Assembly (NCBI GenBank): GCA_951812725.1 | Contig: OX638330.1 | Coordinates: forward strand, 1,674,001 to 1,738,000 | Reading direction: 5' to 3' | Length of the DNA stretch: 64,000 nucleotides | Source: an uncultured Caldilineaceae bacterium | GTDB taxonomy: Bacteria; Chloroflexota; Anaerolineae; Caldilineales; Caldilineaceae | Shown: positions 1 to 8,423 of the stretch, piece after piece | Numbering within the stretch: the first letter of the stretch is position 1 | Layout: the number at the start of each line of letters is the position of its first letter | The notes under the pieces: generated by a model | Seen by the model: the letters and a program-made list of their open reading frames with translations, nothing else | Told to the model about the DNA's origin: nothing | Database searches by the model: none | Program-made: the position numbers and the translations under genes

Positions 1-565
1 TTCCGTTTATGATCACCTCGACCGGAGCGGATCTGTCCGAAAACAGACCCGTGCTGGCAGGGAATCGCCCTTCCAAAATTGTGATGTGTTGCTCGAGGTC
101 GCTTTGGAATGCAAAGCTCAGTTCAACCGGGGCGTTGCGGCCGGTCGCCTGTGCGTCTGTATCCTGAGGAAATATGGGGAATGGAACAGTCTGAAAGTAG
201 CGGACATCGATTATGCGGGGCAGCCCGAGGTCGCCGGCGGCCTGCTTTGTCAGAAAGGTGTCGACCGAACTGACGTCCTCCCACTCGGCGTATCCATGTT
301 TGGCTCCCAGAAAATGAAACATGAATGCAAAGGGAGGGTAATTCTTGGTCTTTTCGTGCAGCTCCTTGCGCAACAGACGGACGTAGACGGCGTTGCTGTA
401 GGTGGGAATGCTGGTTGTGAAGGCGACCGCCGCCAGCAGCCCCAGGGCTATTGCAATTGCCAGCCAAGCCTCAACTTTCAAACGCTTGACCGCAAGCAAT
501 ACGGGGCTGAACGCCGGGCCGATTCGTTTGGAAAACTGTGCCCGTATCCGCCTCAACATTGCCAT
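1..565 (-). CDS. FtsX-like ABC transporter permease, N-terminal part (runs off window)
   Basis: The reading frame opens with ATG at 565 and stays open for 188 codons to the window edge, so the C-terminus is missing. After a basic N-terminus (MAMLRRIRAQ) there is one strong membrane helix at about residues 36-52 (AIAIALGLLAAVAF), then a long polar extracytoplasmic region with the pattern VEVIING near its visible end. This is the usual layout of FtsX/MacB-type permeases, with one helix followed by a large periplasmic core domain. The start lies 1 nt beyond the stop of the upstream sugar ABC ATPase, so the two are co-transcribed. The family call rests on topology and general resemblance only. 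A function in sugar uptake is not implied, because this permease type normally exports or acts mechanically. Confidence 0.6.
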   Translation of the reverse strand, partial: MAMLRRIRAQFSKRIGPAFSPVLLAVKRLKVEAWLAIAIALGLLAAVAFTTSIPTYSNAVYVRLLRKELHEKTKNYPPFAFMFHFLGAKHGYAEWEDVSSVDTFLTKQAAGDLGLPRIIDVRYFQTVPFPIFPQDTDAQATGRNAPVELSFAFQSDLEQHITILEGRFPASTGLFSDRSAPVEVIING

Positions 566-566
566 T

Positions 567-1316
567 CTAGGGCGAGCGCTTGCCCATAATCATGGCGACC
601 ACTTCGGCCTCCGTTGCCTCATCCTTCGATCGCGTACCCAACATTTCACCATGAAACATGACCGAAATATAGTCGGCAATCTCGAATACCTGTTGAATAT
701 TGTGACTGATAAGTATGATCGTCTTGCCCTGGCCCCGCAAGGTGTCGATCAGTTGCAAAACCTCCTGCGTCTGTTCTACACCCAACGCCGCGGTTGGCTC
801 GTCCATGATAATAATCTCACCGCCGCGAATCAGCGCACGGCCGACCGCCACCGCCTGGCGCTGCCCGCCGGAGAGATTACGAACCATTTCACGCACGTTG
901 GGTATGCGGGCGTGGATGTCATCGAGCACGTTGTGCGCCTGCTGCAGCATTCCCTTGTGGTCAAGGAATATCGCGCCTGGCCCGCGTGTCAACTCGCTGC
1001 CGAGGAACATGTTCATAACCACGTCACGATTTTCTACCAGCGCCAGGTCCTGATAGACCGCGGCAATTCCCAGGTTGAAGGCGCCGGCAGGCCCGCCAAT
1101 CCTGGTTTCCTCGCCGTGTACGCGGAATCCCCCGTCGTTGGGCTGCAATGCGCCGCTGATCAACTTGATTAACGTGGACTTGCCGGCGCCATTGTCACCG
1201 ACAAGAGCGTTGACGCGGCCTCGATAGACCTTCCAGCTGACCGACCGCACCGCATGGACGGCGCCAAACGATTTATCTACATCTGTTGTTTCGAGAATGA
1301 CCTCGTCACTCGCCAT
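567..1316 (-). CDS. sugar ABC transporter ATP-binding protein, single-domain
   Basis: ATPase that energises the sugar importer encoded upstream. Walker A GDNGAGKST sits at about residues 40-48, the signature LSGGQRQAV near 150 and Walker B IIIMDEPTAALG near 170, followed by the switch histidine in LISHN. It has one nucleotide-binding domain (about 249 aa), unlike the duplicated RbsA/XylG proteins, and so resembles the single-domain FrcA type. The chosen start at 1316 has GGAG six bases upstream; an ATG at 1328 would add four residues with a poorly spaced ribosome site. It follows two permease genes on the same strand, with 31 nt between the upstream stop and this start. Confidence 0.88.
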   Translation of the reverse strand: MASDEVILETTDVDKSFGAVHAVRSVSWKVYRGRVNALVGDNGAGKSTLIKLISGALQPNDGGFRVHGEETRIGGPAGAFNLGIAAVYQDLALVENRDVVMNMFLGSELTRGPGAIFLDHKGMLQQAHNVLDDIHARIPNVREMVRNLSGGQRQAVAVGRALIRGGEIIIMDEPTAALGVEQTQEVLQLIDTLRGQGKTIILISHNIQQVFEIADYISVMFHGEMLGTRSKDEATEAEVVAMIMGKRSP

Positions 1317-1347
1317 GACCTGCTCCATTTTCCTTGTCTATAAGAAT

Positions 1348-2343
1348 CTAAGACATACGCGCCCGCAACACACTTAGTATGACAGCAAATACCAGGGCGA
1401 AACCCCGGACCACCAGAATGATGCCGGTCGGCACATCCATCAATTGAAGACCATTGCCAAGAATGGTCAGGAAGAGCACCGCCACGAGATTGCGCTCAAT
1501 GCGGCCGACCCCGCCGAAAAGACTGAATCCTCCCAACAGAACAGCGGTGAGCGCGGTAACGAAATCGACACTGCCTGCGATCGCAAGCCCAAACAAGGCA
1601 GACTGTTTTGCCCTTGCAGTCACGAGAATGGCAGTCAACGCCGCTGTCAGTGCTGAAATGACCAAGGCAACGCGGATCACTCTGTCGACCGGTACGCCGC
1701 TCAGGAGCGCGGCGCGATAATCTGCACCGGTGGCGTAAATGTGGGCGCCAAGTTTAGTCTGCGTCAGCATGACCCAGCCGACGATGTAGCAGAGAAACAT
1801 GATCCAGACCGAAGAAGGGATGCCGAATACGCGTATGAAAACGGTTTCCTGCAGCCCCTCACGTGCGATCGTTATAGTTTGGCCCCCGCTGAGAAACAGT
1901 GCGATAGCAATCATAACGCCCTGCGTTGCCAATGTCGCCACAAAGGCGACGATCTTGCCATTTACAACGATAAGACCGTTAAAGAGGCCGGCTGCGATTC
2001 CAGCAGCCAGCGCGAATATTACGGTCAGGGGAAGCGAAAACCCGGCCTCCTCAAACAGAAGCGCTGTTGTCACCGTGGCGACCGCGAGAACGCCCTGCGT
2101 GGAGGTGTCGATCTGCCCGGCCAGAATCGCGACCGTGTAACCAGCCGTCACGATACCGGCCAATGATGCACTGATCAGAATGTTAACCAGATTGCGCTGT
2201 GTAAAAAAGAAGGGAGCAAAGAAAACAAATATGATGAAGAGCACAACGGTTACGACATAGATCCCGTTGTCCATCAAGAACAGCAAGTGGTCTCGCCGGC
2301 GTCCTGATATTAATTTCTCACCTTGCACTAACCGACCTATCAC
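1348..2343 (-). CDS. sugar ABC transporter permease (RbsC/FrcC family), second copy
   Basis: Inner-membrane permease of the CUT2-type sugar importer. The 331-aa product has about eight to ten hydrophobic segments. It carries the family pattern of a sequence like AGQIDTSTQGVLAVA after the second helix and an LLGGFSLFGGVGRIE motif toward the C-terminus. The start is GTG at 2343, preceded by AAGGAG seven bases upstream. The neighbouring gene at 2355-3332 encodes a related permease with the same motif pattern, so the transporter probably uses a heterodimeric membrane pair rather than the usual homodimer. The gap to the upstream permease gene is only 11 nt, indicating one transcript. Confidence 0.88.
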   Translation of the reverse strand: MIGRLVQGEKLISGRRRDHLLFLMDNGIYVVTVVLFIIFVFFAPFFFTQRNLVNILISASLAGIVTAGYTVAILAGQIDTSTQGVLAVATVTTALLFEEAGFSLPLTVIFALAAGIAAGLFNGLIVVNGKIVAFVATLATQGVMIAIALFLSGGQTITIAREGLQETVFIRVFGIPSSVWIMFLCYIVGWVMLTQTKLGAHIYATGADYRAALLSGVPVDRVIRVALVISALTAALTAILVTARAKQSALFGLAIAGSVDFVTALTAVLLGGFSLFGGVGRIERNLVAVLFLTILGNGLQLMDVPTGIILVVRGFALVFAVILSVLRARMS

Positions 2344-2354
2344 GTACCTGCTCC

Positions 2355-3332
2355 TTATCGCGTTGCCATCTGTTGGCGGATACTGTCCAGCAGGATGGCG
2401 AAGACAAACGCAAGACCGTTGATCAGTTGCCGCATGGGTGCTGAAACATTGAGGATGCCCAAACCGATGGTAAGCGTGGACAAGAAGAGAAGCCCGATCA
2501 AAGTACGCTCAATTTTGCCGCTGCCGCCCGAAAGGGCTACCCCCGCAAAAAGCGCCGCTGTAAGCGACTGACCCAGGCCCTCGACGCCCGGTTGCGCAGC
2601 CAGTTGGCGGCCGGCGATCAGAATACCGGCCATGCCGGTGATCACTGCATTGGTTACCAGCACAATCCGCGCAATTCGAACTGCGTTGATGCCGTTCAGG
2701 GCCGCCGCGGCAGGATTCCCGCCCAGTGCATAAATGTGTGCGCCAAACTTGGTCTGGTTCAGTACCACCCAACCAATCGCATAGGCGACAAACATCAGGG
2801 GAATGACAAAGGGGACACCGGCGACTTCAAAATTGGCGATGTCACGCAACGGCGGCCGTACCAGCCGAATCATGCCCGGCTGCTTGGCCAGGTTGATAAT
2901 GAGAAAGCCTATTCCCCCACTGACGACACCGACGGCCAACGTGGACACAAAAGACGGGATGCCCTGTTGGATCAGATAGCTGCTCAGCAGACCGACCGCT
3001 ATCGTTAGGACGACTGTGAGAGCCAGGGCAACGCCGAGCGGCCACTCAAGCAGCTGAAATACAGCGGCAAACATCAGCGATGCCATGCCGCCGACCTGGG
3101 CTGTGGAGAGATCGATTTGACCTGAGATCAGCGTTATGGTGTAGGAGGCCAACACGATGCCTGCGGGTCCGCTCAGGCGCAGGATCGCCTCTATCGTCCT
3201 CGACCTCAGAAACATTTCCGGAACTGCAATTGCAAACAGCGCTACTTCCAGAACAAAGGCGATAAACAACCCGTTATCAAGCAGAAACTGGACTACCTGC
3301 TTGCGCTGAATGCTGCGTATGCTAGTGGCCAA
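2355..3332 (-). CDS. sugar ABC transporter permease (RbsC/FrcC family), first copy
   Basis: Inner-membrane permease of 325 aa, homologous to the next gene downstream. It shows the conserved SGQIDLSTAQVGGMAS pattern near residue 70 and ALSGGSGKIERTLIG near the C-terminus, with multiple hydrophobic helices between. The only start consistent with the full N-terminus is TTG at 3332, which has GGAG six bases upstream. It lies downstream of the binding-protein gene, separated by 144 nt that contain a strong hairpin (3424-3448). The substrate cannot be read from the sequence; the family imports pentoses, hexoses and related compounds. Confidence 0.87.
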   Translation of the reverse strand: MATSIRSIQRKQVVQFLLDNGLFIAFVLEVALFAIAVPEMFLRSRTIEAILRLSGPAGIVLASYTITLISGQIDLSTAQVGGMASLMFAAVFQLLEWPLGVALALTVVLTIAVGLLSSYLIQQGIPSFVSTLAVGVVSGGIGFLIINLAKQPGMIRLVRPPLRDIANFEVAGVPFVIPLMFVAYAIGWVVLNQTKFGAHIYALGGNPAAAALNGINAVRIARIVLVTNAVITGMAGILIAGRQLAAQPGVEGLGQSLTAALFAGVALSGGSGKIERTLIGLLFLSTLTIGLGILNVSAPMRQLINGLAFVFAILLDSIRQQMATR

Positions 3333-3423
3333 CTGTGACTCCGGCTGCTGAATCGGCCTTCTTGGTTCCAGGCCTTTTTGCTACCTTGAAGCAGGTGAGA
3401 ATTATGCGTTCCCAATGTAGAAA

Positions 3424-3448
3424 GGGTGGGGCTGGACTGGCCCCACCC
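3424..3448 (-). terminator. intercistronic hairpin after sugar-binding protein gene
   Basis: A perfect 9-bp GC-rich stem (GGGTGGGGC pairing with GCCCCACCC) encloses a 7-nt loop, between the binding-protein gene and the first permease gene. On the minus strand it is followed by TTTCTAC, which is only weakly U-rich. It is therefore more likely a partial terminator or an mRNA-stabilising hairpin than a full stop. Confidence 0.6.
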
Positions 3449-3476
3449 TCGTTAAATCGTCAGAGCAGCAACCGCA

Positions 3477-4583
3477 TTACTCCGTTTCGTACAGTTCTGC
3501 ATAGCGCTGGTCTACAGTTTCCTGGGTAATCGCCTTGCGAACCTGGTAGGTCTCGAAGGGAAGCCCTTCCAGAGTTGCCAGCGCGACTTCGACCCAACCC
3601 CAACCCTCACAATAGGGCTGGAATTCGATGAATCCGTAGTAGCCCATCGGCCTGGTCTTCAGGAACTTGGCCGGCGGCTCGTCGCCACCCAACGTCACCA
3701 ACATCACGTCGGCTTCGTTGCCTGCTTCGGTTACGGCATTGTAGGGGCCGATACCGAGGCCGTCCCAACAGGGAATCATCGCGAAGACGCCATCAGGATG
3801 CGCTGTCATCGTATCGTTGACCATGTCTTCTGCGGAACGGCCCGTGGTCAGGTCGGCCATCAAGACGTGGTCGTCGTCCAATTCAAATGCTTCCTTGAAG
3901 GTGGAAGCCGCGGAGCCGGTGCGGGTGACGCAGGCCGGGATGCCACCATGCGTCAACTCGATGAAGAACAGCTCGCGTCCGGCCCAATCTTCGGCCTGCC
4001 GCTTTCTTACACCCTCAACCAGGAGCTCTGCCCCGCGCATGCCGGCAATCCCGTCGGGGATACCGTAAACGATAGGCGTGTATTCGCTGGGTCCGTTGTC
4101 AATTCCGATGAACTGAATGCCTTCATCCAGGGCGCGCAAAGCCAGTCCTTCATAGACGTTGGGGCCGTGGGCGCCGACGATGCTCAGGTCGTTCAGGAGC
4201 AGCGTCTCCAACAGGTCAGGTTCGGTGGCATAGTCTCCGGCCGCGTCGGATTCGAAGAATTCCACGCCGTAGAACTCGGCAGCAGACTTCATTGCCCCAG
4301 ACCATTCGCCAAAGAATGGATGGGCAAGGTTGGGGTTAATGAATCCCAATCGCCAGGGCTGGGAGAATTCTGTCGGAAGTGAAGCCAAAGGCTGACACTG
4401 ATGGGGCGCGGTTTCGGCTTCAATCGCTCCCGCATCGTGGAAGGTCATGGCCCTTGGCGTCGCCGTGACGTCGATGACTCTTGTCACTTGAACTTCAACA
4501 GTCTGGGTTTCGCAGGCCGCCAAGGTCAGAACCGCTAGTGCCAGGACCAAGGCTGCCAATAGGTACCGCTTGCTCTTCATCAT
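3477..4583 (-). CDS. sugar ABC transporter substrate-binding lipoprotein
   Basis: Extracytoplasmic solute-binding protein of the periplasmic-binding-protein type used with CUT2 sugar importers. The N-terminus MMKSKRYLL leads into a hydrophobic signal ending in the lipobox LTLAAC, so the mature protein is lipid-anchored. The body (LGFINPNLAHPFFGEW, IQFIGIDNGPSEY, LVTLGGDEPP) fits the two-lobe ribose-binding fold. The start at 4583 has AGGAG five bases upstream (AGGAGAGAAATGATG); a longer frame from 4625 lacks a ribosome site and would bury the signal peptide. It is the first gene of the operon that continues into two permeases, the ATPase and an FtsX-like gene. Confidence 0.88.
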   Translation of the reverse strand: MMKSKRYLLAALVLALAVLTLAACETQTVEVQVTRVIDVTATPRAMTFHDAGAIEAETAPHQCQPLASLPTEFSQPWRLGFINPNLAHPFFGEWSGAMKSAAEFYGVEFFESDAAGDYATEPDLLETLLLNDLSIVGAHGPNVYEGLALRALDEGIQFIGIDNGPSEYTPIVYGIPDGIAGMRGAELLVEGVRKRQAEDWAGRELFFIELTHGGIPACVTRTGSAASTFKEAFELDDDHVLMADLTTGRSAEDMVNDTMTAHPDGVFAMIPCWDGLGIGPYNAVTEAGNEADVMLVTLGGDEPPAKFLKTRPMGYYGFIEFQPYCEGWGWVEVALATLEGLPFETYQVRKAITQETVDQRYAELYETE

Positions 4584-4605
4584 TTCTCTCCTGTGCATTC
4601 TTAGA

Positions 4606-4678
4606 ATGGAAAGTTGTAACTGCACAATCCTGCAAGGGAATTACTGTTGATGGAAAGTTTCTAACTACATGGAGAGTT
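4606..4678. promoter_or_regulatory. three direct repeats ATGGAAAGTT upstream of the sugar operon
   Basis: The decamer ATGGAAAGTT occurs at 4606-4615 and 4650-4659, and a one-base variant ATGGAGAGTT at 4669-4678. The first two are each followed by AAC two or three bases later. The block lies 23-95 nt upstream of the sugar-binding-protein start, where an activator or repressor would bind. No regulator gene is adjacent, so function is inferred only from position and repetition. Confidence 0.3.
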
Positions 4679-5589
4679 TCGGAAGCCCGGTGGATTCTTC
4701 TTCTTGCTATTGACTAAAGAAACGCTCGCGACAAGACGTGTCTGGCCAACGGCGCTCTTCAGATTGGCTCTCTTTACATGGGCATCTGCGGTTCGAAGGT
4801 CTCTGGACGTGTTTACGACTACAGGTTTAACGTCTCTTGTGCGCAAAGGCTTCGCACAGATGGTGTCCTTGTGCGTGAGATCCTCTCTACTGATGTCTGG
4901 AATAGAGGTACACGCATTCGAAAGGCCGTTAATGTGGTTTGCAGGAGGATGGCGGAGAACCCTATGAATTCCCGAAAAATGGTCCGATTGGACCACTGTC
5001 TTCCTGGAAAAGGCGGTTGCTCAGTAGACTGAGGTGTCGCCTATTCATTCAGACCGGGTATCCGGCGTCTGAGCCAGCGTCATTCTACTCTCAATGCAAG
5101 CCGTCTGTCAAGAATTGAACACCTGCAAACCGGCGACCACGGCGGGCGGCTTCGGCCCTCAAAGGAGGCTCCTGGCTTGCCGCCGGGATAGCGCACGGCG
5201 CACTTTTCGGAGCCGCCAAGGCGAGTGCCATGCTGGGCGGTCGGACCTGCGGCCTTCCGTTGCGCGGAGAGCGTCCTCGAAACGCCTGGTGAAGACTGCA
5301 AACCAAGAAAGCAAAGGTTAGAAAGCGGGATCTGTGGCAGTCGTGAAGGGTGGGTTATGTCGACGTCGAATCAAGGACAAGAGCGCAAGGGGCAGCACAC
5401 TTCCAGAAATGCAGCGTGTACCTGGTGCAAGATATCCTTGCAATTGCATTCCTGTTTCCTAGAACCTTGATCCACCGATCGTCAAGAAATCCACTATGTC
5501 GGACTTCTGTGAATTGCGAAATGGTAACAAGGTTCAATCAGGCTGCGGGCATTCTTGCAGTGACACTTACGGCGCGTTGCCGCGGCCGC
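4679..5589. other. gene-poor interval of about 0.9 kb, no supported gene
   Basis: Several short open frames occur on both strands, but none has a ribosome site, a recognisable domain or a consistent codon pattern. The left part is AT-richer than the surrounding genes; the part from about 5130 to 5290 is GC-rich with short inverted segments. It separates the divergent promoter side of the sugar operon from the 3 prime end of rsmE and may be decayed sequence. It does not contain the mobile-element core found in other gaps. Confidence 0.5.
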
Positions 5590-6357
5590 TTATCCAAGCG
5601 AGCCAGAGAGATGCATTACGACCGCCGCGGCTGCGACCGCAGCTGTTTCCGCACGCAGAACGCGAGGGCCCAGCGAAACGCACCGCCAACCTCGACTGAT
5701 CGCAGCCGCGGCCTCCTCGCCAGTGATTCCACCTTCAGGCCCGATCAGAAGTGAAATCGTGTCAGAATTGGTCAGGACAGTGGCCAGGCCCCTATCGGCG
5801 CCTTCTGCCTCCTCCCACGCCAGCAGGCGCTGGCCGTCGCCATGATCCAGGGCTTCCTCCCATCGCAGCGGCTGGTCCAGGACCGGCAGGCGGCCTCGGC
5901 GGCTCTGTTCGGCCGCCTCACGAATGATGGCGTTCCAACGGTCATATTTGGGCAACAGTTTCGCAGCCGGACGGACCACAGTTCGGCTGCTGATCACAGG
6001 CACAAACCGGTTCACGCCCAACTCTGTTCCCTTCTGCAATACCCACTCAAACCGATCTCTCTTCAGAGCACATTGGTAGAGTGTCAAGGCAACGCCAGGC
6101 TCACTCTGGACAGTTTCCTGCGCCACCACTCGGCCTGTCGCCCTCGCTTCGTCAAGGTCCACAATTTGCGTCAGGAACGACGTGCCGCTGCCATCGAGCA
6201 GAGTGATCAGACTTCCAGGCCCCAGCCGCAGCACATTGCGAAGCTGGTGCGCAAGCGGGGCAAGGTCTACGGAACATTGCGGACCGGGCAAGACTTCAGG
6301 CAGGAAGAAACGGTGGGAATCTCTGGCCTTGGACTCTTTGTCGCTCACTTCTCTCAC
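5590..6357 (-). CDS. rsmE: 16S rRNA (uracil1498-N3)-methyltransferase
   Basis: RsmE methylates N3 of U1498 in 16S rRNA, using S-adenosylmethionine and a SPOUT knot fold. The visible family features are an N-terminal PUA-like region starting HRFFLPE, KRDRFEWVLQKGTELGV, the ISSRTVV segment, and the C-terminal knot with LLIGPEGGITGEE and SLGPRVLRAETAA. The start chosen is GTG at 6357, which overlaps the prmA stop as GTGA and gives about 255 aa, close to the usual length. An upstream TTG at 6393 sits immediately against a purine-rich stretch and is less likely. Adjacency with prmA is common in bacteria. Confidence 0.93.
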   Translation of the reverse strand: MREVSDKESKARDSHRFFLPEVLPGPQCSVDLAPLAHQLRNVLRLGPGSLITLLDGSGTSFLTQIVDLDEARATGRVVAQETVQSEPGVALTLYQCALKRDRFEWVLQKGTELGVNRFVPVISSRTVVRPAAKLLPKYDRWNAIIREAAEQSRRGRLPVLDQPLRWEEALDHGDGQRLLAWEEAEGADRGLATVLTNSDTISLLIGPEGGITGEEAAAAISRGWRCVSLGPRVLRAETAAVAAAAVVMHLSGSLG

Positions 6358-7331
6358 GCTTCTCTTTCGCTCTGCACTGTTATTGCCACCCAATCTCCTT
6401 CTTGCAGGCGCTCAACTTCCGCCAGTCCGTGGCGGACCGCAGCCGCGACCACAGTCCCGGCCTTCTCCTCCAGAATTCCGGACAGGATCATGCGGCCTCC
6501 AGGCGCAAGCGGCGCCGCCAGTGGGACATTGCCATAGGCCGCGTCGAACAGTCCAATCAGGACTTCGGCCAGAATATTGGAGACGATCAAAGAAAACCGC
6601 CCCTCTTGACCGTCCGGCACTGACCCATGTGTTACATAGAGCTGGTCTAAACCAAGAGAAAGACCGTTCAGCTCAGCGTTTTCTCTGGCTACTCTGATTG
6701 CCAGTGGATCAATATCCGTCGCCCAGACCGGCTGGGCGCCCAGCTTGGCCGCTACAATCGAAAGAACACCGCTGCCGGTACCTATGTCAAGTACGGAATC
6801 GCCCGGCCGGACCCACTTTTCCAGTGCCGCCACGCAGAGCCGCGTGGTCGGATGCAAGCCTGTCCCAAAGGCCATCCCCGGCTCAAGTCGGACGACTACG
6901 TCATCAGGCAGTGCATTCGGCTCCTCCCACGCCGGGGCAAGCAGAACACGTTTCCCAATGCGCAGCGGTTTGTAGTGCCGTTTCCAAGCGTGGGCCCAAT
7001 CTTCCTCTCGGACAGGTCTTGCCACCGGCTCCGGCATTGGGTACAAGAGGCGCAGGTGCCACAACCCCTCTTCGATCTGCCTTTGGATTGTTCGCCCGCG
7101 TGGTCCGGGCTTCAGGTAGGTTTTGACAACCAGCCTGAATTCGCCGTCCAAAGGGTTGCCAAAGTCGTCATAGCCAGTGGACTCCAAGACAGCTCCGCCG
7201 CCCGAGGCCTCGCCCGCCGCGCTGTCTTCAACCCAGTCGCCGCCGTTGAAGCGGTTGAACAGTTCAGCAACCGCCTCGGCCGCCTCACCATCGACTTCAA
7301 CAGCTATCTCGACAAGCTCATCTGCGTTCAT
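6354..7331 (-). CDS. prmA: ribosomal protein L11 methyltransferase
   Basis: PrmA trimethylates ribosomal protein L11. The product has an N-terminal substrate-recognition domain with VEVDGEAAEAVAELF and a class I methyltransferase domain. That domain carries PGMAFGTGLHPTTRLC, SAM motif I VLDIGTGSGVLSI, acidic loop ATDIDPLAI and the catalytic-region motif SNILAEVLIGL. The start at 7331 (MNADELVEIAVEV) matches the normal beginning of the family; ATG codons at 7394 and 7409 would add 21-26 residues and have no ribosome site. It overlaps rsmE by 4 nt, so translation is coupled. Confidence 0.92.
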   Translation of the reverse strand: MNADELVEIAVEVDGEAAEAVAELFNRFNGGDWVEDSAAGEASGGGAVLESTGYDDFGNPLDGEFRLVVKTYLKPGPRGRTIQRQIEEGLWHLRLLYPMPEPVARPVREEDWAHAWKRHYKPLRIGKRVLLAPAWEEPNALPDDVVVRLEPGMAFGTGLHPTTRLCVAALEKWVRPGDSVLDIGTGSGVLSIVAAKLGAQPVWATDIDPLAIRVARENAELNGLSLGLDQLYVTHGSVPDGQEGRFSLIVSNILAEVLIGLFDAAYGNVPLAAPLAPGGRMILSGILEEKAGTVVAAAVRHGLAEVERLQEGDWVAITVQSEREA

Positions 7332-7463
7332 GGACAATGTTTTGCCTTTGGCGATTCCCGGTGCAGATGGGTTTGCGCTATACTTCAGTGTCATTGTAGG
7401 TGGAGGCACAACACGAATTACTACGCCCGCTCACTTGCCCTTTCCACACTTCCCGTATAAGTC

Positions 7464-8366
7464 ATGACCGCGCGCGCAAAACCCTATCTCAATCTGGCCT
7501 TGTGTATCCTGCTGTGGGCCTCGATTCCCGTTGCCTCGAAGAAGATACTGGCAGAACTCTCCAATCTGCAGATGCTTTTCTACAGCACAATCTTTTCAGT
7601 GTTCGCGCTTGGGGCACTGGTCCTTTGGCAACGCAAGATTGCCAGCTTGAGGGACTACACTTTTCGGGACTTCGCTGGCATGTGTTGGCTGGGATTCCTG
7701 GGGGCGTTTCTCTACTACGTGCTTCTATACGGGGCGTTCGCCCGCACATCGGCAGCAGAGGGATTTATCCTTGCCTACACCTGGCCGATCCTGATCAGTC
7801 TGTTGGCGGTCCCGTTACTCGGCGAAAGATTCACGCCCGCCCGCCTGCTTGCGATCCTGATCAGCTTCAGCGGCGTAATTGCAATTGTCACTCAGGGGCG
7901 AATGATGGCGTTGCGCGTGGAGAACCTTTCGGGAAATCTGCTGGCCCTGGGCGGCGCCCTGATCTTTGCGCTCTTCTCAGTTCAGGGCAAGCGAGCCAGC
8001 AACGACTTGACTGTCGCCGCCTTCGTGTATTTCTGCGCCGCCTTGATCTGTTCCGCAGCCGCCATCGCTCTAAGCGGAGGCTTGCCATTGCCCTCTGCCA
8101 CCGTCTGGGGCTGGATAATCTATAATGGCCTGCTGGTCAATGGACTTAGTTATGTGTTCTGGTTCAAAGCGCTTGAACACGGCGACACGTTTATCGTCTC
8201 AAACCTGCTCTATCTCACTCCAGCGATCTCGCTGCTGTTCGTACTACTGTTTCTCGATGAACCAATTCACCCCTCGGCAGTATCAGGCCTGATCCTGATT
8301 ATCGCGGGAATTCTCTTTCAGTCCTGGCCAAAACTCCTGGCTTTGACCGGCATTCGCGGCAGTTAA
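7464..8366 (+). CDS. EamA/DMT-superfamily transporter
   Basis: A 300-aa membrane protein with ten predicted helices in two homologous halves, the standard EamA drug/metabolite transporter layout. Each half ends with the family pattern of a conserved proline-containing helix followed by a GE or DEP turn (LLAVPLLGERFTPARLL; LLFVLLFLDEPIHPSAV). Such proteins export or import small metabolites or amino acids; the substrate cannot be inferred. The gene is divergent from prmA (132 nt between the starts) and convergent with dnaJ. Confidence 0.87.
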   Translation: MTARAKPYLNLALCILLWASIPVASKKILAELSNLQMLFYSTIFSVFALGALVLWQRKIASLRDYTFRDFAGMCWLGFLGAFLYYVLLYGAFARTSAAEGFILAYTWPILISLLAVPLLGERFTPARLLAILISFSGVIAIVTQGRMMALRVENLSGNLLALGGALIFALFSVQGKRASNDLTVAAFVYFCAALICSAAAIALSGGLPLPSATVWGWIIYNGLLVNGLSYVFWFKALEHGDTFIVSNLLYLTPAISLLFVLLFLDEPIHPSAVSGLILIIAGILFQSWPKLLALTGIRGS

Positions 8367-8423
8367 ACCTGATTGATCTTTGGGGATCTACGGAGGGGTT
8401 TGAAGGTAAGTGCATCTGACACT

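Noticed and set aside
5080..5310. GC-rich stretch near 5130-5290 as a further degenerate copy of the mobile element
   Set aside because: It contains GGGCGG and GGTCGG words, but neither the core hairpins nor the CCAAAACCAT-type segment or end repeats are present.
5842..6537. 231-codon plus-strand open frame over rsmE and prmA
   Set aside because: Both minus-strand genes are complete with family motifs; the plus-strand frame has no recognisable features.
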